Shown in pieces: positions 1-5,755 of a stretch of DNA of 5,755 nucleotides; within the stretch, counting starts at the first letter, position 1; every line of letters begins with the position of its first letter. The DNA is taken from contig MHHA01000076.1 of NCBI GenBank assembly GCA_001805845.1, forward strand, positions 1 to 5,755, written 5' to 3'. This DNA comes from Omnitrophica WOR_2 bacterium RIFCSPLOWO2_12_FULL_46_30 (GTDB taxonomy: Bacteria > Omnitrophota > Gorgyraeia > Gygaellales > UBA12090). A program made the position numbers and the translations under genes. A model generated the notes under the pieces. It made no database searches. It saw only the letters and a program-made list of their open reading frames with translations, and was not told the origin of the DNA.

Positions 1-953
1 AATTTTTTAGCGGCCCGGACTTCTCCCAGATATTCTAACATTAAGACCCCGGAAAGAATCATTGCTGTCGGATTTACCTTATTTAAACCGGCGTATTTCG
101 GAGCTGCGCCGTGCACCGCTTCAAAAAGAGCGATGTTTTTACCGATATTTGCTCCGGCAGCAATCCCTAAGCCTCCGACTAAACCGGCGCACAAATCTGA
201 GATGATGTCTCCGTAGAGATTGGGTAAAACCAAAACGTCAAAATTATGCGGATTCCTGACTAACTGCATTGCCAGATTATCTACCAAACAATCATCAAAA
301 ATAATCTTACCTGAATATTTCCGGGCTGCCCTCCTGGCCGTCTCTAAGAATAAACCGTCGGTAAATTTCATAATGTTCGCCTTATGCACTGCGGTAACTT
401 TCTTGCGCTTATACTTACGCGCATATTCAAAGGCAAAGCGGACTATCTTTCTGGTTGCGCCGGCCGATATCGGTTTTATGGATATGGCGCAGTCCGTTTT
501 AAGTTTTTTGCTTTGTAGTCTTTGCAGAAGCCCGAGCAATTTCCTGGTATTTTCTTTTCCCTTTTCAAATTCTATGCCCGCATAGAGGTCTTCGCTATTC
601 TCGCGGACTATCACCAGGTCTATACCGGAATACGGGGACTTAATGCCGGGAATGGATTTAACCGGCCTTAAACAGGCAAAGAGATTAAGCTCCTGGCGCA
701 GGGCAACGTTAACTGAACGAAATCCTCTCCCGATGGGAGTGATGATCGGGCCTTTAAGGGCAATTTTATTTTTGCGGATTGATTTTAAAACACACCCGGG
801 TAAAGGCGTGCCGTATTCTTTTATTGCATTAGTTCCTGCGATAGCCTCTTCCCATTCAAACTTTATTCCGGTTGCCTCAAGGCATTTTTTGGCTGCCTGA
901 GTTACTTCCGGGCCAATCCCGTCTCCGGGGATAAGGGTAACTTTGTAAGACAT
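1..953 (-). CDS. icd: Isocitrate dehydrogenase (isocitrate/isopropylmalate dehydrogenase family), 3' end outside window
   Basis: Oxidative decarboxylation of isocitrate to 2-oxoglutarate in the cytoplasm. 317 codons are visible from ATG at 953; the C-terminus lies beyond base 1. An AGGA Shine-Dalgarno (958-961) stands 4 nt before the ATG. The N-terminus reads LIPGDGIGPEV, typical of the family. The substrate segment RSVNVALRQEL (79-89) has Ser80 and Asn82, matching E. coli Icd Ser113/Asn115, so isocitrate is favoured over isopropylmalate or homoisocitrate. Other matched catalytic residues are Arg86, Arg96, Arg117, Tyr124 (in ENSEDLYAGIE), Lys191 (VHKANIMKF), Asp225, Asp249 and Asp253 (NLYGDIISD). 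The cofactor loop HGAAPKYAG...KVNP (281-295) has Lys286, Tyr287 and Val293, the residues linked to NADP in E. coli Icd, whereas NAD enzymes usually have Asp, Ile and Ala. By alignment the protein is about 58 residues shorter than E. coli Icd up to this loop, so it has the short form. It lies 222 nt downstream of leuD, behind a repeat array. Confidence 0.93.
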   Translation of the reverse strand, partial: MSYKVTLIPGDGIGPEVTQAAKKCLEATGIKFEWEEAIAGTNAIKEYGTPLPGCVLKSIRKNKIALKGPIITPIGRGFRSVNVALRQELNLFACLRPVKSIPGIKSPYSGIDLVIVRENSEDLYAGIEFEKGKENTRKLLGLLQRLQSKKLKTDCAISIKPISAGATRKIVRFAFEYARKYKRKKVTAVHKANIMKFTDGLFLETARRAARKYSGKIIFDDCLVDNLAMQLVRNPHNFDVLVLPNLYGDIISDLCAGLVGGLGIAAGANIGKNIALFEAVHGAAPKYAGLNKVNPTAMILSGVLMLEYLGEVRAAKK

Positions 954-996
954 ACTATCCTATTGCCTCATTGATAAATATTACCCTGATTATTTT

Positions 997-1139
997 GTGT
1001 AAGGTGTAAAGTGTAATGTGTAATGTGTAATGCGGGTGGAAGGCAAAAGATTGTGTAAAGGAAAAACAAAAAAATATGCCTTTCCATTACACATTAAACC
1101 ATTACACCAGCGTTACAGATTACACATATAACATTACAC
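997..1139. repeat. Heptamer repeat array forming a long imperfect inverted repeat (leuD-icd gap)
   Basis: Five tandem heptamers of the form GTGTAA(G/A/T) run from 997 to 1031, with another unit at 1053-1059. The right half holds the same unit reversed: exact ATTACAC at 1086, 1101, 1119 and 1133, with degenerate heptamers between them (1093, 1112, 1126) largely in 7-nt register. The halves can pair: 1021-1032 is exactly complementary to 1085-1096 (12 bp), and 1038-1045 pairs with 1077-1085 with one bulged base. The A-rich loop is about 31 nt (T-rich on the transcribed strand). No open reading frame explains this 222-bp gap. It may be a dispersed repeat element, an mRNA structure between leuD and icd, or a cluster of protein-binding sites; the sequence does not decide. 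The repeat itself is certain, its function unknown. Confidence 0.85.
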
Positions 1140-1175
1140 AGAATAGTGAAGATGAACTGATGCAATTAGCTATCC

Positions 1176-1679
1176 TTACAATCGTAACCTGCCATGGTGT
1201 TTCTTAAGGTGATTTACTATTCCGCCGTCATCAAGGAGTTTTTGCATAATGGCGGATAGAGGCTGGATATTAATCTTAAGGTTTTGCGTCCTGTCTTCTA
1301 AGCGCGAGCGATCAAAATCAATCTCCAGCTCATCGCGCTCTTTAATTTTTGAGGTATCGGCCTGAATTAAAGGCAGGCCTATATTGAAGCCGTTACGGTA
1401 GAAAATCCGCGCAAAAGACCTTGCCACAACCGCAACGATGCCTGATTCCTTAATCACCAAAGGGGCTTGCTCGCGGGATGAGCCCATACCAAAATTTTCA
1501 CCGGCAACAAGAATGGATTCACCCTTTTTTAGTTTTTTAGGAAACTCGGGGTCTATATCTTCCATAATATGCTTGCTCAATTCTTTCATATCAGTTATGG
1601 AAAATTTATACCTGCCCGAAATGATAAAATCGGTATTGATGTTATCGCCCAATAAAACTGCCCGGCCTTTAATCCTCAT
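1176..1679 (-). CDS. leuD: LeuD-type small (swivel-domain) subunit of an isopropylmalate dehydratase/homoaconitase-like enzyme, possibly an aconitase
   Basis: Small subunit of a two-subunit aconitase-superfamily hydro-lyase, supplying the swivel domain that closes over the Fe-S large subunit encoded by the leuC gene at 2950-4218. The 167 residues are the usual length for the short LeuD type. The conserved opening GDNINTDFIISGRY is followed by ENFGMGSSREQAP (61-73), whose Ser of GSSRE is the family's catalytic-base region, and by ARSFARIFYRNGFNIGLP (86-103). The loop that helps set substrate in methanogen homologues (YLRT/YLRM in homoaconitase, as I recall) reads YKFS at 24-27, so the substrate cannot be read off directly. 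The ATG overlaps the pilT stop as ATGA (1676-1679) with no clear Shine-Dalgarno, which suggests translational coupling. Substrate could be isopropylmalate, homocitrate/homoaconitate or citrate; the following isocitrate dehydrogenase favours citrate/isocitrate. Family assignment is firm, substrate is not. Confidence 0.92.
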   Translation of the reverse strand: MRIKGRAVLLGDNINTDFIISGRYKFSITDMKELSKHIMEDIDPEFPKKLKKGESILVAGENFGMGSSREQAPLVIKESGIVAVVARSFARIFYRNGFNIGLPLIQADTSKIKERDELEIDFDRSRLEDRTQNLKINIQPLSAIMQKLLDDGGIVNHLKKHHGRLRL

Positions 1680-2722
1680 AGATTTCTAAACTCATCCACA
1701 TTTTTTACCTTGGACATAGCGCTCTCTAAGCTGATGATGTTGTTTTTGTATAACTCCTTGAGGGATTTATCCATTGTCTTCATCCCGAACTGGGCGCCGG
1801 TCTGCATAAGGGTTGGGATTTGCTCAATTTCCTGCTCACGGATAAGATTGCGTATACCGGGAGTGGCTACCAGAATTTCCGTTGCCAGGACTCTTCCTTT
1901 TCCGCTTATATGCGGAAGCAGTAATTGCGATACGACCGCCTGCAGGCAGTCTGCAAGCTGGAGTCTTATCTGTATCTGCTGGTTAGGAGGAAAAACGTCA
2001 ACAATCCTCTGGATGGTCTGTGGAGCATTCGGCGTATGTAAGGTTGCCAGCACTAAGTGTCCTGTTTCAGCGGCAGTCAAGGTTGTGGAGATGGTTTCCA
2101 AATCCCTCATCTCCCCGACCATAATAACGTTGGGATCCTCGCGCAGGACATGGCGCAGGGCATTGGCAAAGGATTTCGTATCCGAATAAACCTCCCGCTG
2201 CTTAACAATGCTTTTTTTATTGCTATGAATGAACTCTATGGGATCCTCAATGCAAATGATTATTGATTCACGCTCCCGGTTAATCAGGTCAAGCATTGCC
2301 GCTAAGGTAGTGGTTTTGCCCGCGCCGGTTGGCCCGGTAACCAAAACTAAGCCGTTAGGCTTGCGGGCGAGGTCCTCTATAATTTTCGGGAGCATCAACT
2401 GTTCAAAGGTGGGTACCTCAAGGGGGACGCGCCGTAAGGCCGCCTCAACTGAGCCTTTTTGCGTATGCACGTTTACCCGGAAACGGTCAAGTTCAGGTAA
2501 AGCCAGGGAAAAATCTAACTCTAACTCCCGCTCAAATTCCGACTTCTGCATATCGGTGAGCATGCTATAAATCAGGCGCTTAAGCTCATCTTTTGAAATG
2601 GGCGGATAACTTGTCCGCTGCAGCCTTCCATCAATACGTATAATGGGAGGCTCATTCTCAGTCAAATGCAGGTCCGAGGAATTTTTTTCTACAGTTAAGT
2701 TGAGTAATTCCTTTATCTCCAT
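1676..2722 (-). CDS. pilT: PilT-type twitching motility / pilus retraction ATPase
   Basis: Cytoplasmic hexameric ATPase of the type II/IV secretion superfamily that powers type IV pilus retraction. The 348 residues match the usual PilT length. The N-terminal PAS-like domain starts with a typical SSDLHLTENEPPIIRIDG stretch (15-32). Then come Walker A GPTGAGKT (130-137), the Asp box IEDPIEF (158-164), Walker B VIMVGEMRD with Glu204 (199-207), and the His box TAAETGHLVLATLHT (216-230). The PilT signature (A)IRNLIRE, important for retraction, is present as GIRNLIRE (289-296), separating it from PilB-type extension ATPases, which also have a longer N-terminus. ATG at 2722 is supported by GGAG six bases upstream. 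No other pilus gene is in the window, and its place between the two dehydratase subunit genes is odd. A PilT paralogue (PilT2/PilU-like) cannot be excluded. Confidence 0.95.
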   Translation of the reverse strand: MEIKELLNLTVEKNSSDLHLTENEPPIIRIDGRLQRTSYPPISKDELKRLIYSMLTDMQKSEFERELELDFSLALPELDRFRVNVHTQKGSVEAALRRVPLEVPTFEQLMLPKIIEDLARKPNGLVLVTGPTGAGKTTTLAAMLDLINRERESIIICIEDPIEFIHSNKKSIVKQREVYSDTKSFANALRHVLREDPNVIMVGEMRDLETISTTLTAAETGHLVLATLHTPNAPQTIQRIVDVFPPNQQIQIRLQLADCLQAVVSQLLLPHISGKGRVLATEILVATPGIRNLIREQEIEQIPTLMQTGAQFGMKTMDKSLKELYKNNIISLESAMSKVKNVDEFRNL

Positions 2723-2728
2723 TTTTTT

Positions 2729-2732
2729 CTCC
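2729..2732 (-). promoter_or_regulatory. Ribosome binding site of pilT
   Basis: On the minus strand GGAG is followed by six adenines and the ATG at 2722. It is the clearest Shine-Dalgarno in the window and fixes the pilT start after a 227-nt gap, suggesting that pilT is initiated independently rather than by coupling to leuC. Confidence 0.7.
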
Positions 2733-2827
2733 AGTTTATCCTTTGGAAAAATGTCAAGAATCCACCCCTTTGCCCCGCCAACGGTGGCAGGGACCTCATT
2801 TAATTCTACAGCTTAAAAACCTTTGCG

Positions 2828-2863
2828 TCAACAAAAAGTCTCATTAAGGAGACTTTTTGTTGA
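2828..2863. terminator. Perfect 15-bp hairpin, candidate bidirectional intrinsic terminator after leuC
   Basis: TCAACAAAAAGTCTC (2828-2842) and its exact reverse complement (2849-2863) flank the 6-nt loop ATTAAG. On either strand this gives an A-tract, a short stem AGTCTC/GAGACT and a T-tract of five, the layout of a bidirectional rho-independent terminator. It lies 87 nt past the leuC stop and before pilT. Against this, the G+C core is short (three G:C pairs) and the T-run is broken by GTTG, so termination may be weak or the hairpin may belong to the neighbouring repeat element. The inverted repeat is certain; its role as a terminator is inferred. Confidence 0.45.
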
Positions 2864-2929
2864 TCCTTCGGCGCTCGTTTCTATCCTGCCTGCTGAGCAG
2901 GCAGGAACCTGTTGAAGCGCCGAAGGATC
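2862..2929. repeat. Nested inverted repeat (14-bp outer, 11-bp inner stem), REP/MITE-like
   Basis: The outer arms GATCCTTCGGCGCT (2862-2875) and AGCGCCGAAGGATC (2916-2929) are perfect 14-bp inverted repeats. Between them is a second perfect palindrome, CCTGCCTGCT-G-AGCAGGCAGG (2885-2905), extended to 11 bp by T2884/A2906. The linkers (2876-2883 and 2907-2915) do not pair. The left arm overlaps the end of the adjacent hairpin by two bases, so 2828-2929 is a continuous three-palindrome block. No target-site duplication is evident. The layout resembles REP/BIME-type dispersed repeats or a very small non-coding mobile element; one copy in the window cannot show dispersal. Confidence 0.75.
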
Positions 2930-2949
2930 TAATATAATTTCCTATGCTC

Positions 2950-4218
2950 TCAAGAAAAAGCTGCCCTTAGATACTTTCTCGGGTCGGCAATCTTTCCTTC
3001 AATAGCCGAAGCGCACACAGTTGCCGGCGATGCCAGATAAATAAAGGCATTGGGATTGCCCATGCGGCCTTTAAAATTTCTGTTGGCGGTAGAAATAACC
3101 ACCTCTCCGTCAGCGGGAACTCCCTGATGCGTGCCTACGCAGGGGCCGCAGCCAGGATTAAGCACTACGGCGCCCGCATCAATAAAGGCCTCAATGAACC
3201 CTGCCTTTAAGGCCTGCAAATAAATATCCCGGGAGGCCGGGGTGATAATGAGCTTGACGCTTTTTTTCACTTTTCTATTTTTTAAAATTTTTGCTGCGAG
3301 CGCTAAATCTTCAAAACGGCCGTTAGTGCAGGTGCCGATAAAGGCTTCAGTGATTACGGCGCCCTTTACTTCATCCACGGTTGCGTAGTTATCTACGCTA
3401 TGCGGCTTAGCCAGCGAGGGCTCAATTTTAGAAACATCGTACTCTTTTACTAAAGTATACGCGGCGCCTTTATCAGCCTGATAAACTTTATACTTTTTAT
3501 CAGTCCTTTTTCTTAACCAGCTTTTTGTCTTTTCATCAACCGGCATAAAACCGCACTTTGCCCCCAACTCTACCGCCATATTGCAAATAGTAAAACGCCC
3601 ATCCATACCTAAGCTGTCCACTACAGGCCCATAGAATTCCAGGGCCTGATAGGTTGCGCCATTAGCAGTCATATCGCCGATAATATACAAAATCACATCC
3701 TTTGCAAAGACACCGATAGGCAGTCTGCCTTTTAGAATTATTTTAATAGTTTGTGGCACCTTAAACCAATTCTTTCCGGTTGCCAGAGCAACAGCCAAAT
3801 CCGTTGAACCGACACCGGTTGCCAATGCCCCCAGCGCTCCATAGGTAGAGGTATGCGAGTCAGCGCCTAACACTAAGTATCCGGGCAGGATATGCCCTTT
3901 TTCCGGAATTACCTGATGGCATATACCGCAATTGATATCGTAAAAGAACGCACCCTGGCGAAGCGCGAACTCACGCATCTTTTTTTGCACGGTTGCCGCT
4001 CCCAGGTTAGGGCTGGGCGCATTGTGGTCAATGACCATACAGAATTTTCTCTTCTCAAAGAGCTTATTCACCCCGAGCTCTCTTAAGCGGTCAATGATAA
4101 TGCCGCTGGTTCCGTCCTGGCCAAAACAGAAGTCTACCTTAGAGACGGTAAAATCCCCTGCCTTTAAATTGCGGCCGGCGTGCGCGCTTAGGATTTTTTC
4201 AGCAATTGTCTGAGCCAT
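2950..4218 (-). CDS. leuC: LeuC-type large (4Fe-4S) subunit of an isopropylmalate dehydratase/homoaconitase-like enzyme, possibly an aconitase
   Basis: Catalytic iron-sulfur subunit of a two-subunit hydro-lyase that moves a hydroxyl between neighbouring carbons of a substrate such as isopropylmalate, homocitrate or citrate; its partner is the LeuD-type protein at 1176-1679. The 422 residues fit the shorter LeuC2/homoaconitase type rather than the roughly 465-residue E. coli LeuC. The three cluster ligands are present: Cys297 in IGTCTNGR, and Cys357 and Cys360 in NPGCGPCVG. Other family motifs are DHNAPSP (64-70), GADSHTSTYGALGALATG (118-135), NMAVELGAK (213-221) and ANRNFKGRMGNP (378-389). 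ATG at 4218 gives the typical start MAQTIAEKIL and lies 31 nt inside the end of aspC, implying coupled translation; the Shine-Dalgarno is weak. The split from its small subunit by pilT is unusual. Family firm; aconitase role suggested by the linked isocitrate dehydrogenase but unproven. Confidence 0.93.
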   Translation of the reverse strand: MAQTIAEKILSAHAGRNLKAGDFTVSKVDFCFGQDGTSGIIIDRLRELGVNKLFEKRKFCMVIDHNAPSPNLGAATVQKKMREFALRQGAFFYDINCGICHQVIPEKGHILPGYLVLGADSHTSTYGALGALATGVGSTDLAVALATGKNWFKVPQTIKIILKGRLPIGVFAKDVILYIIGDMTANGATYQALEFYGPVVDSLGMDGRFTICNMAVELGAKCGFMPVDEKTKSWLRKRTDKKYKVYQADKGAAYTLVKEYDVSKIEPSLAKPHSVDNYATVDEVKGAVITEAFIGTCTNGRFEDLALAAKILKNRKVKKSVKLIITPASRDIYLQALKAGFIEAFIDAGAVVLNPGCGPCVGTHQGVPADGEVVISTANRNFKGRMGNPNAFIYLASPATVCASAIEGKIADPRKYLRAAFS

Positions 4219-5363
4219 TTTTCTAACCGGTCAATACCCTCTTCAATTGCCTTAATATCGGCGGTGAAACTTAAGCGGATATAATCATCGCAGCCAAAGC
4301 CGTCTCCGGGGATTACCGCGACTTTTTCGTCTTTTAAAAGGCGCATGGCAAAATCGCTTGAGGCAAGCCCGGTTTTAGAAATATTGCAGAAGAGATACAT
4401 TGCTCCCCGGGGCCTGATATAACTTAAAGAAGGAATCCTATCCATGCGCCAGATCAGATAATCCCTTCTTTTTTCAAATTCTTTGCGCATCTTTTGCACG
4501 GAATCGGAAGACGCTGACAACGCAGCAAGCGCTGCCTTCTGGGAGATAGAGCAGGGGTTTGAAGTTGAATGGTCCTGGAGATTTTTTATTGCATTTACGA
4601 TTTCAAGAGGCCCGGCAAAGTAACCGATACGCCAGCCGGTCATCGCGTATGCCTTTGAGACGCCGTTTACCGTAAAGGTCAATTGGTATGCCTCATCGCT
4701 TGAGCCGGCGATTGAAACGTGCGGAAGCTCATCATAAATCAATTTTTCATAAATTTCGTCTGAAATAATGTAGATTTTATTTTTAACGCAAATTTCAGCA
4801 AGAGCCTCTAATTCTTCTTTTGCATACACGCAACCCGTTGGATTCGCCGGGCTATTTAATATCAAGAGCCTGCTGCGCTTATTGATAAGCTTCTTGAGTT
4901 CGCCCGGAGTAAGTTTAAAATCATTAGCCGCTTGAGTCACCGCAAAACTGGATACGCCTCCCGCGGCTTTGACCATCTCAGGATAGCTTACCCAGTAGGG
5001 AGCAGGTATAATCGCCTCGTCGCCGTCATCTATTACAGATAAGATGATGTTAAAAAGACAATGTTTTGCTCCTGATGAAACCACGATTTGTTCGGTGGAA
5101 TAATTGAGATTATTTTCTTTTTTGAATTTTTCCCGGATGGCCTTCTTTAATTCAGGAGTGCCGGTTGAAGGGGTGTATTTGGTAAAACCGCCTCTGATGG
5201 CCTCAATCGCTGCTTCTTTGATAAAATCAGGGGTGTCAAAATCAGGCTCGCCTGCCCCAAAGCTGACCACGTCAACACCTTCCGAGCGCAGCTTATTGGC
5301 TAAAGAGGTTATTTGTAAAGTAGAGGAGGCCTTGAGGTCTTTTACTCTTCTGGAAAGAGGCAT
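4188..5363 (-). CDS. aspC: Aspartate aminotransferase, class I (subgroup I-beta/Ib)
   Basis: PLP enzyme exchanging the amino group between aspartate/oxaloacetate and glutamate/2-oxoglutarate in the cytoplasm. The 391 residues are the usual length and are strikingly like Thermus thermophilus AspAT from memory. The PLP-binding Schiff-base lysine is Lys237 in VNGVSKAYAMTGWRIGY. Other active-site residues are Asn174 (SPANPTG), Asp202 and Tyr205 (SDEIYEKLIY), Arg245, and the carboxylate-binding Arg363 (YIRLSF). Lys100 in SSGAKHCLFN corresponds to Thermus Lys109, which recognises the side-chain carboxylate, supporting an acidic amino-acid substrate. Some members of this subgroup also transaminate prephenate, which cannot be excluded. 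ATG at 5363 follows the rplQ TAA by 3 nt (TAATAAATG); the end overlaps leuC by 31 nt. The enzyme would use 2-oxoglutarate made by the icd product. Confidence 0.94.
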   Translation of the reverse strand: MPLSRRVKDLKASSTLQITSLANKLRSEGVDVVSFGAGEPDFDTPDFIKEAAIEAIRGGFTKYTPSTGTPELKKAIREKFKKENNLNYSTEQIVVSSGAKHCLFNIILSVIDDGDEAIIPAPYWVSYPEMVKAAGGVSSFAVTQAANDFKLTPGELKKLINKRSRLLILNSPANPTGCVYAKEELEALAEICVKNKIYIISDEIYEKLIYDELPHVSIAGSSDEAYQLTFTVNGVSKAYAMTGWRIGYFAGPLEIVNAIKNLQDHSTSNPCSISQKAALAALSASSDSVQKMRKEFEKRRDYLIWRMDRIPSLSYIRPRGAMYLFCNISKTGLASSDFAMRLLKDEKVAVIPGDGFGCDDYIRLSFTADIKAIEEGIDRLEKWLRQLLKKS

Positions 5364-5366
5364 TTA

Positions 5367-5755
5367 TTATAATGAGTCTCTTTCTTTCTTAAAGAAGCCC
5401 CGAAGCCCGCCCAGAAATTTCTTAGTCGGCGCTTTCTTTTCAATAACCTTCGGTTTTTCTTCTTTGGGGATATGCGGTTTTTCTTCCGCTTTCAGAGGAT
5501 GCTCTTTGGCAGGATGCGGCTTTTGTACTTTGAGCTTCTTTGGTTTTTCTGTAAGTTCCAGTATTACCATTAGCGCCCCATCGCCTCTACGCGCGCCCGT
5601 CTTAAGAATTCTGGTAAACCCGCTGTTTCTGGTTTTAAACAATTCGGCAATTTCACCAAAAAGCCCGGCTACCAGCTTATGGTCTAAAAGCACTCTATAG
5701 GCCTGGCGTTTGGCGGCTAAGGTATTCGCCTTAGCCAAGGTTATCAGATGCTCTA
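5367..5755 (-). CDS. rplQ: 50S ribosomal protein L17, 5' end outside window, with Lys/Pro-rich C-terminal extension
   Basis: Large-subunit ribosomal protein near the exit tunnel. The open frame continues to the window edge: before the TTG at 5738 it reads EHLIT in frame, matching the EPLITLAK region of E. coli L17, so 5738 is an internal leucine codon and the true start lies beyond 5755. The conserved C-terminal half is clear: KLVAGLFGEIAELFKTRNSG then FTRILKTGARRGDGA and MVILEL. The usual protein ends soon after this, but here about 59 more residues follow (roughly 5546-5370), with some 17 lysines, many Pro and Glu, repeated EEKP-type motifs, and a final amphipathic-looking FLGGLRGFFKKERDSL. 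rplQ normally closes the rpsK-rpsD-rpoA operon, so aspC and the genes after it may be read through from that ribosomal operon. The gene ends TAA, 3 nt before aspC. Confidence 0.93.
   Translation of the reverse strand, partial: EHLITLAKANTLAAKRQAYRVLLDHKLVAGLFGEIAELFKTRNSGFTRILKTGARRGDGALMVILELTEKPKKLKVQKPHPAKEHPLKAEEKPHIPKEEKPKVIEKKAPTKKFLGGLRGFFKKERDSL

Noticed and set aside
220..900. Plus-strand open frames of 121 and 85 codons
   Set aside because: They lie antisense to the icd gene, whose translation has catalytic motifs throughout; the plus-strand translations show no recognisable domain.
1..953. Identification of the dehydrogenase as LeuB or homoisocitrate dehydrogenase
   Set aside because: The RSVNVALRQ segment carries the Ser-x-Asn pair of isocitrate dehydrogenases, and ENSEDLYAGIE follows as in E. 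coli Icd; LeuB and homoisocitrate enzymes differ here.
997..1139. The repeat array as a CRISPR
   Set aside because: Units are 7 nt, tandem without unique spacers, and occur in both orientations; no cas gene is present.
1710..2570. Overlapping plus-strand open frames (up to 159 codons) opposite pilT
   Set aside because: Shadows of the strongly conserved pilT coding sequence, rich in Ser/Arg/Cys as expected for antisense reading, with no supporting ribosome binding site.
2741..2757. A perfect TTGACA on the minus strand (2752-2757) upstream of pilT, a possible -35 box
   Set aside because: At 16-18 nt downstream there is no acceptable -10 hexamer; that position overlaps the Shine-Dalgarno GGAG, leaving no room for a leader. 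It may be chance.
5104..5700. A 198-codon plus-strand open frame opposite aspC and rplQ
   Set aside because: It spans two convincing minus-strand genes, and its hydrophobic Ser/Phe-rich second half is simply the complement of the Lys/Glu-rich L17 tail.
5367..5738. A complete 123-residue gene starting with TTG at 5738
   Set aside because: The frame is open to the window edge and the residues before the TTG continue the L17 consensus, so this is an internal codon of a truncated rplQ.

Overview
The window holds six genes, all on the minus strand, so it reads right to left from about 5755 to 1. In order of transcription they are: the 3' part of rplQ (ribosomal protein L17), a class I aspartate aminotransferase (aspC), the large subunit of a two-subunit aconitase-superfamily isomerase (leuC type), a PilT-type secretion/retraction ATPase, the matching small subunit (leuD type), and most of an isocitrate/isopropylmalate-family dehydrogenase with isocitrate dehydrogenase signatures. 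Two genes run off the window: rplQ lacks its 5' end and icd lacks its 3' end. The long plus-strand open frames are antisense shadows of these genes.

The genes are tightly packed on one strand. There are 3 nt between rplQ and aspC, a 31-nt overlap between aspC and leuC, and an ATGA overlap between pilT and leuD. The two gaps, 2723-2949 and 954-1175, are each a little over 200 bp and both are filled with repeat or hairpin sequence. The leuC-pilT gap carries a perfect 15-bp hairpin that could be a bidirectional terminator, next to a nested 14-bp + 11-bp inverted repeat. The leuD-icd gap carries a heptamer (GTGTAAT) array that turns round on itself to make a long inverted repeat.

Metabolically, aspC, leuC, leuD and icd make a plausible route from citrate to 2-oxoglutarate and then to glutamate/aspartate. 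In this reading a leuCD-type protein serves as the aconitase. This is inference: leuCD-type enzymes also act on isopropylmalate, homocitrate and citramalate, and the substrate cannot be fixed from sequence alone. The dehydrogenase, however, carries isocitrate-specific rather than isopropylmalate- or homoisocitrate-specific residues, which favours the aconitase reading. It also carries the Lys-Tyr...Val cofactor residues associated with NADP use.

The organism is a bacterium: L17 is of bacterial type and PilT implies type IV pili, hence probably a diderm envelope. The unusual order (pilT between leuC and leuD) and the Lys/Pro-rich tail on L17 suggest an uncultured lineage. Omnitrophota or a relative is a guess from general familiarity, not something the sequence proves. 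I see no phage, transposase, CRISPR, tRNA or rRNA gene.
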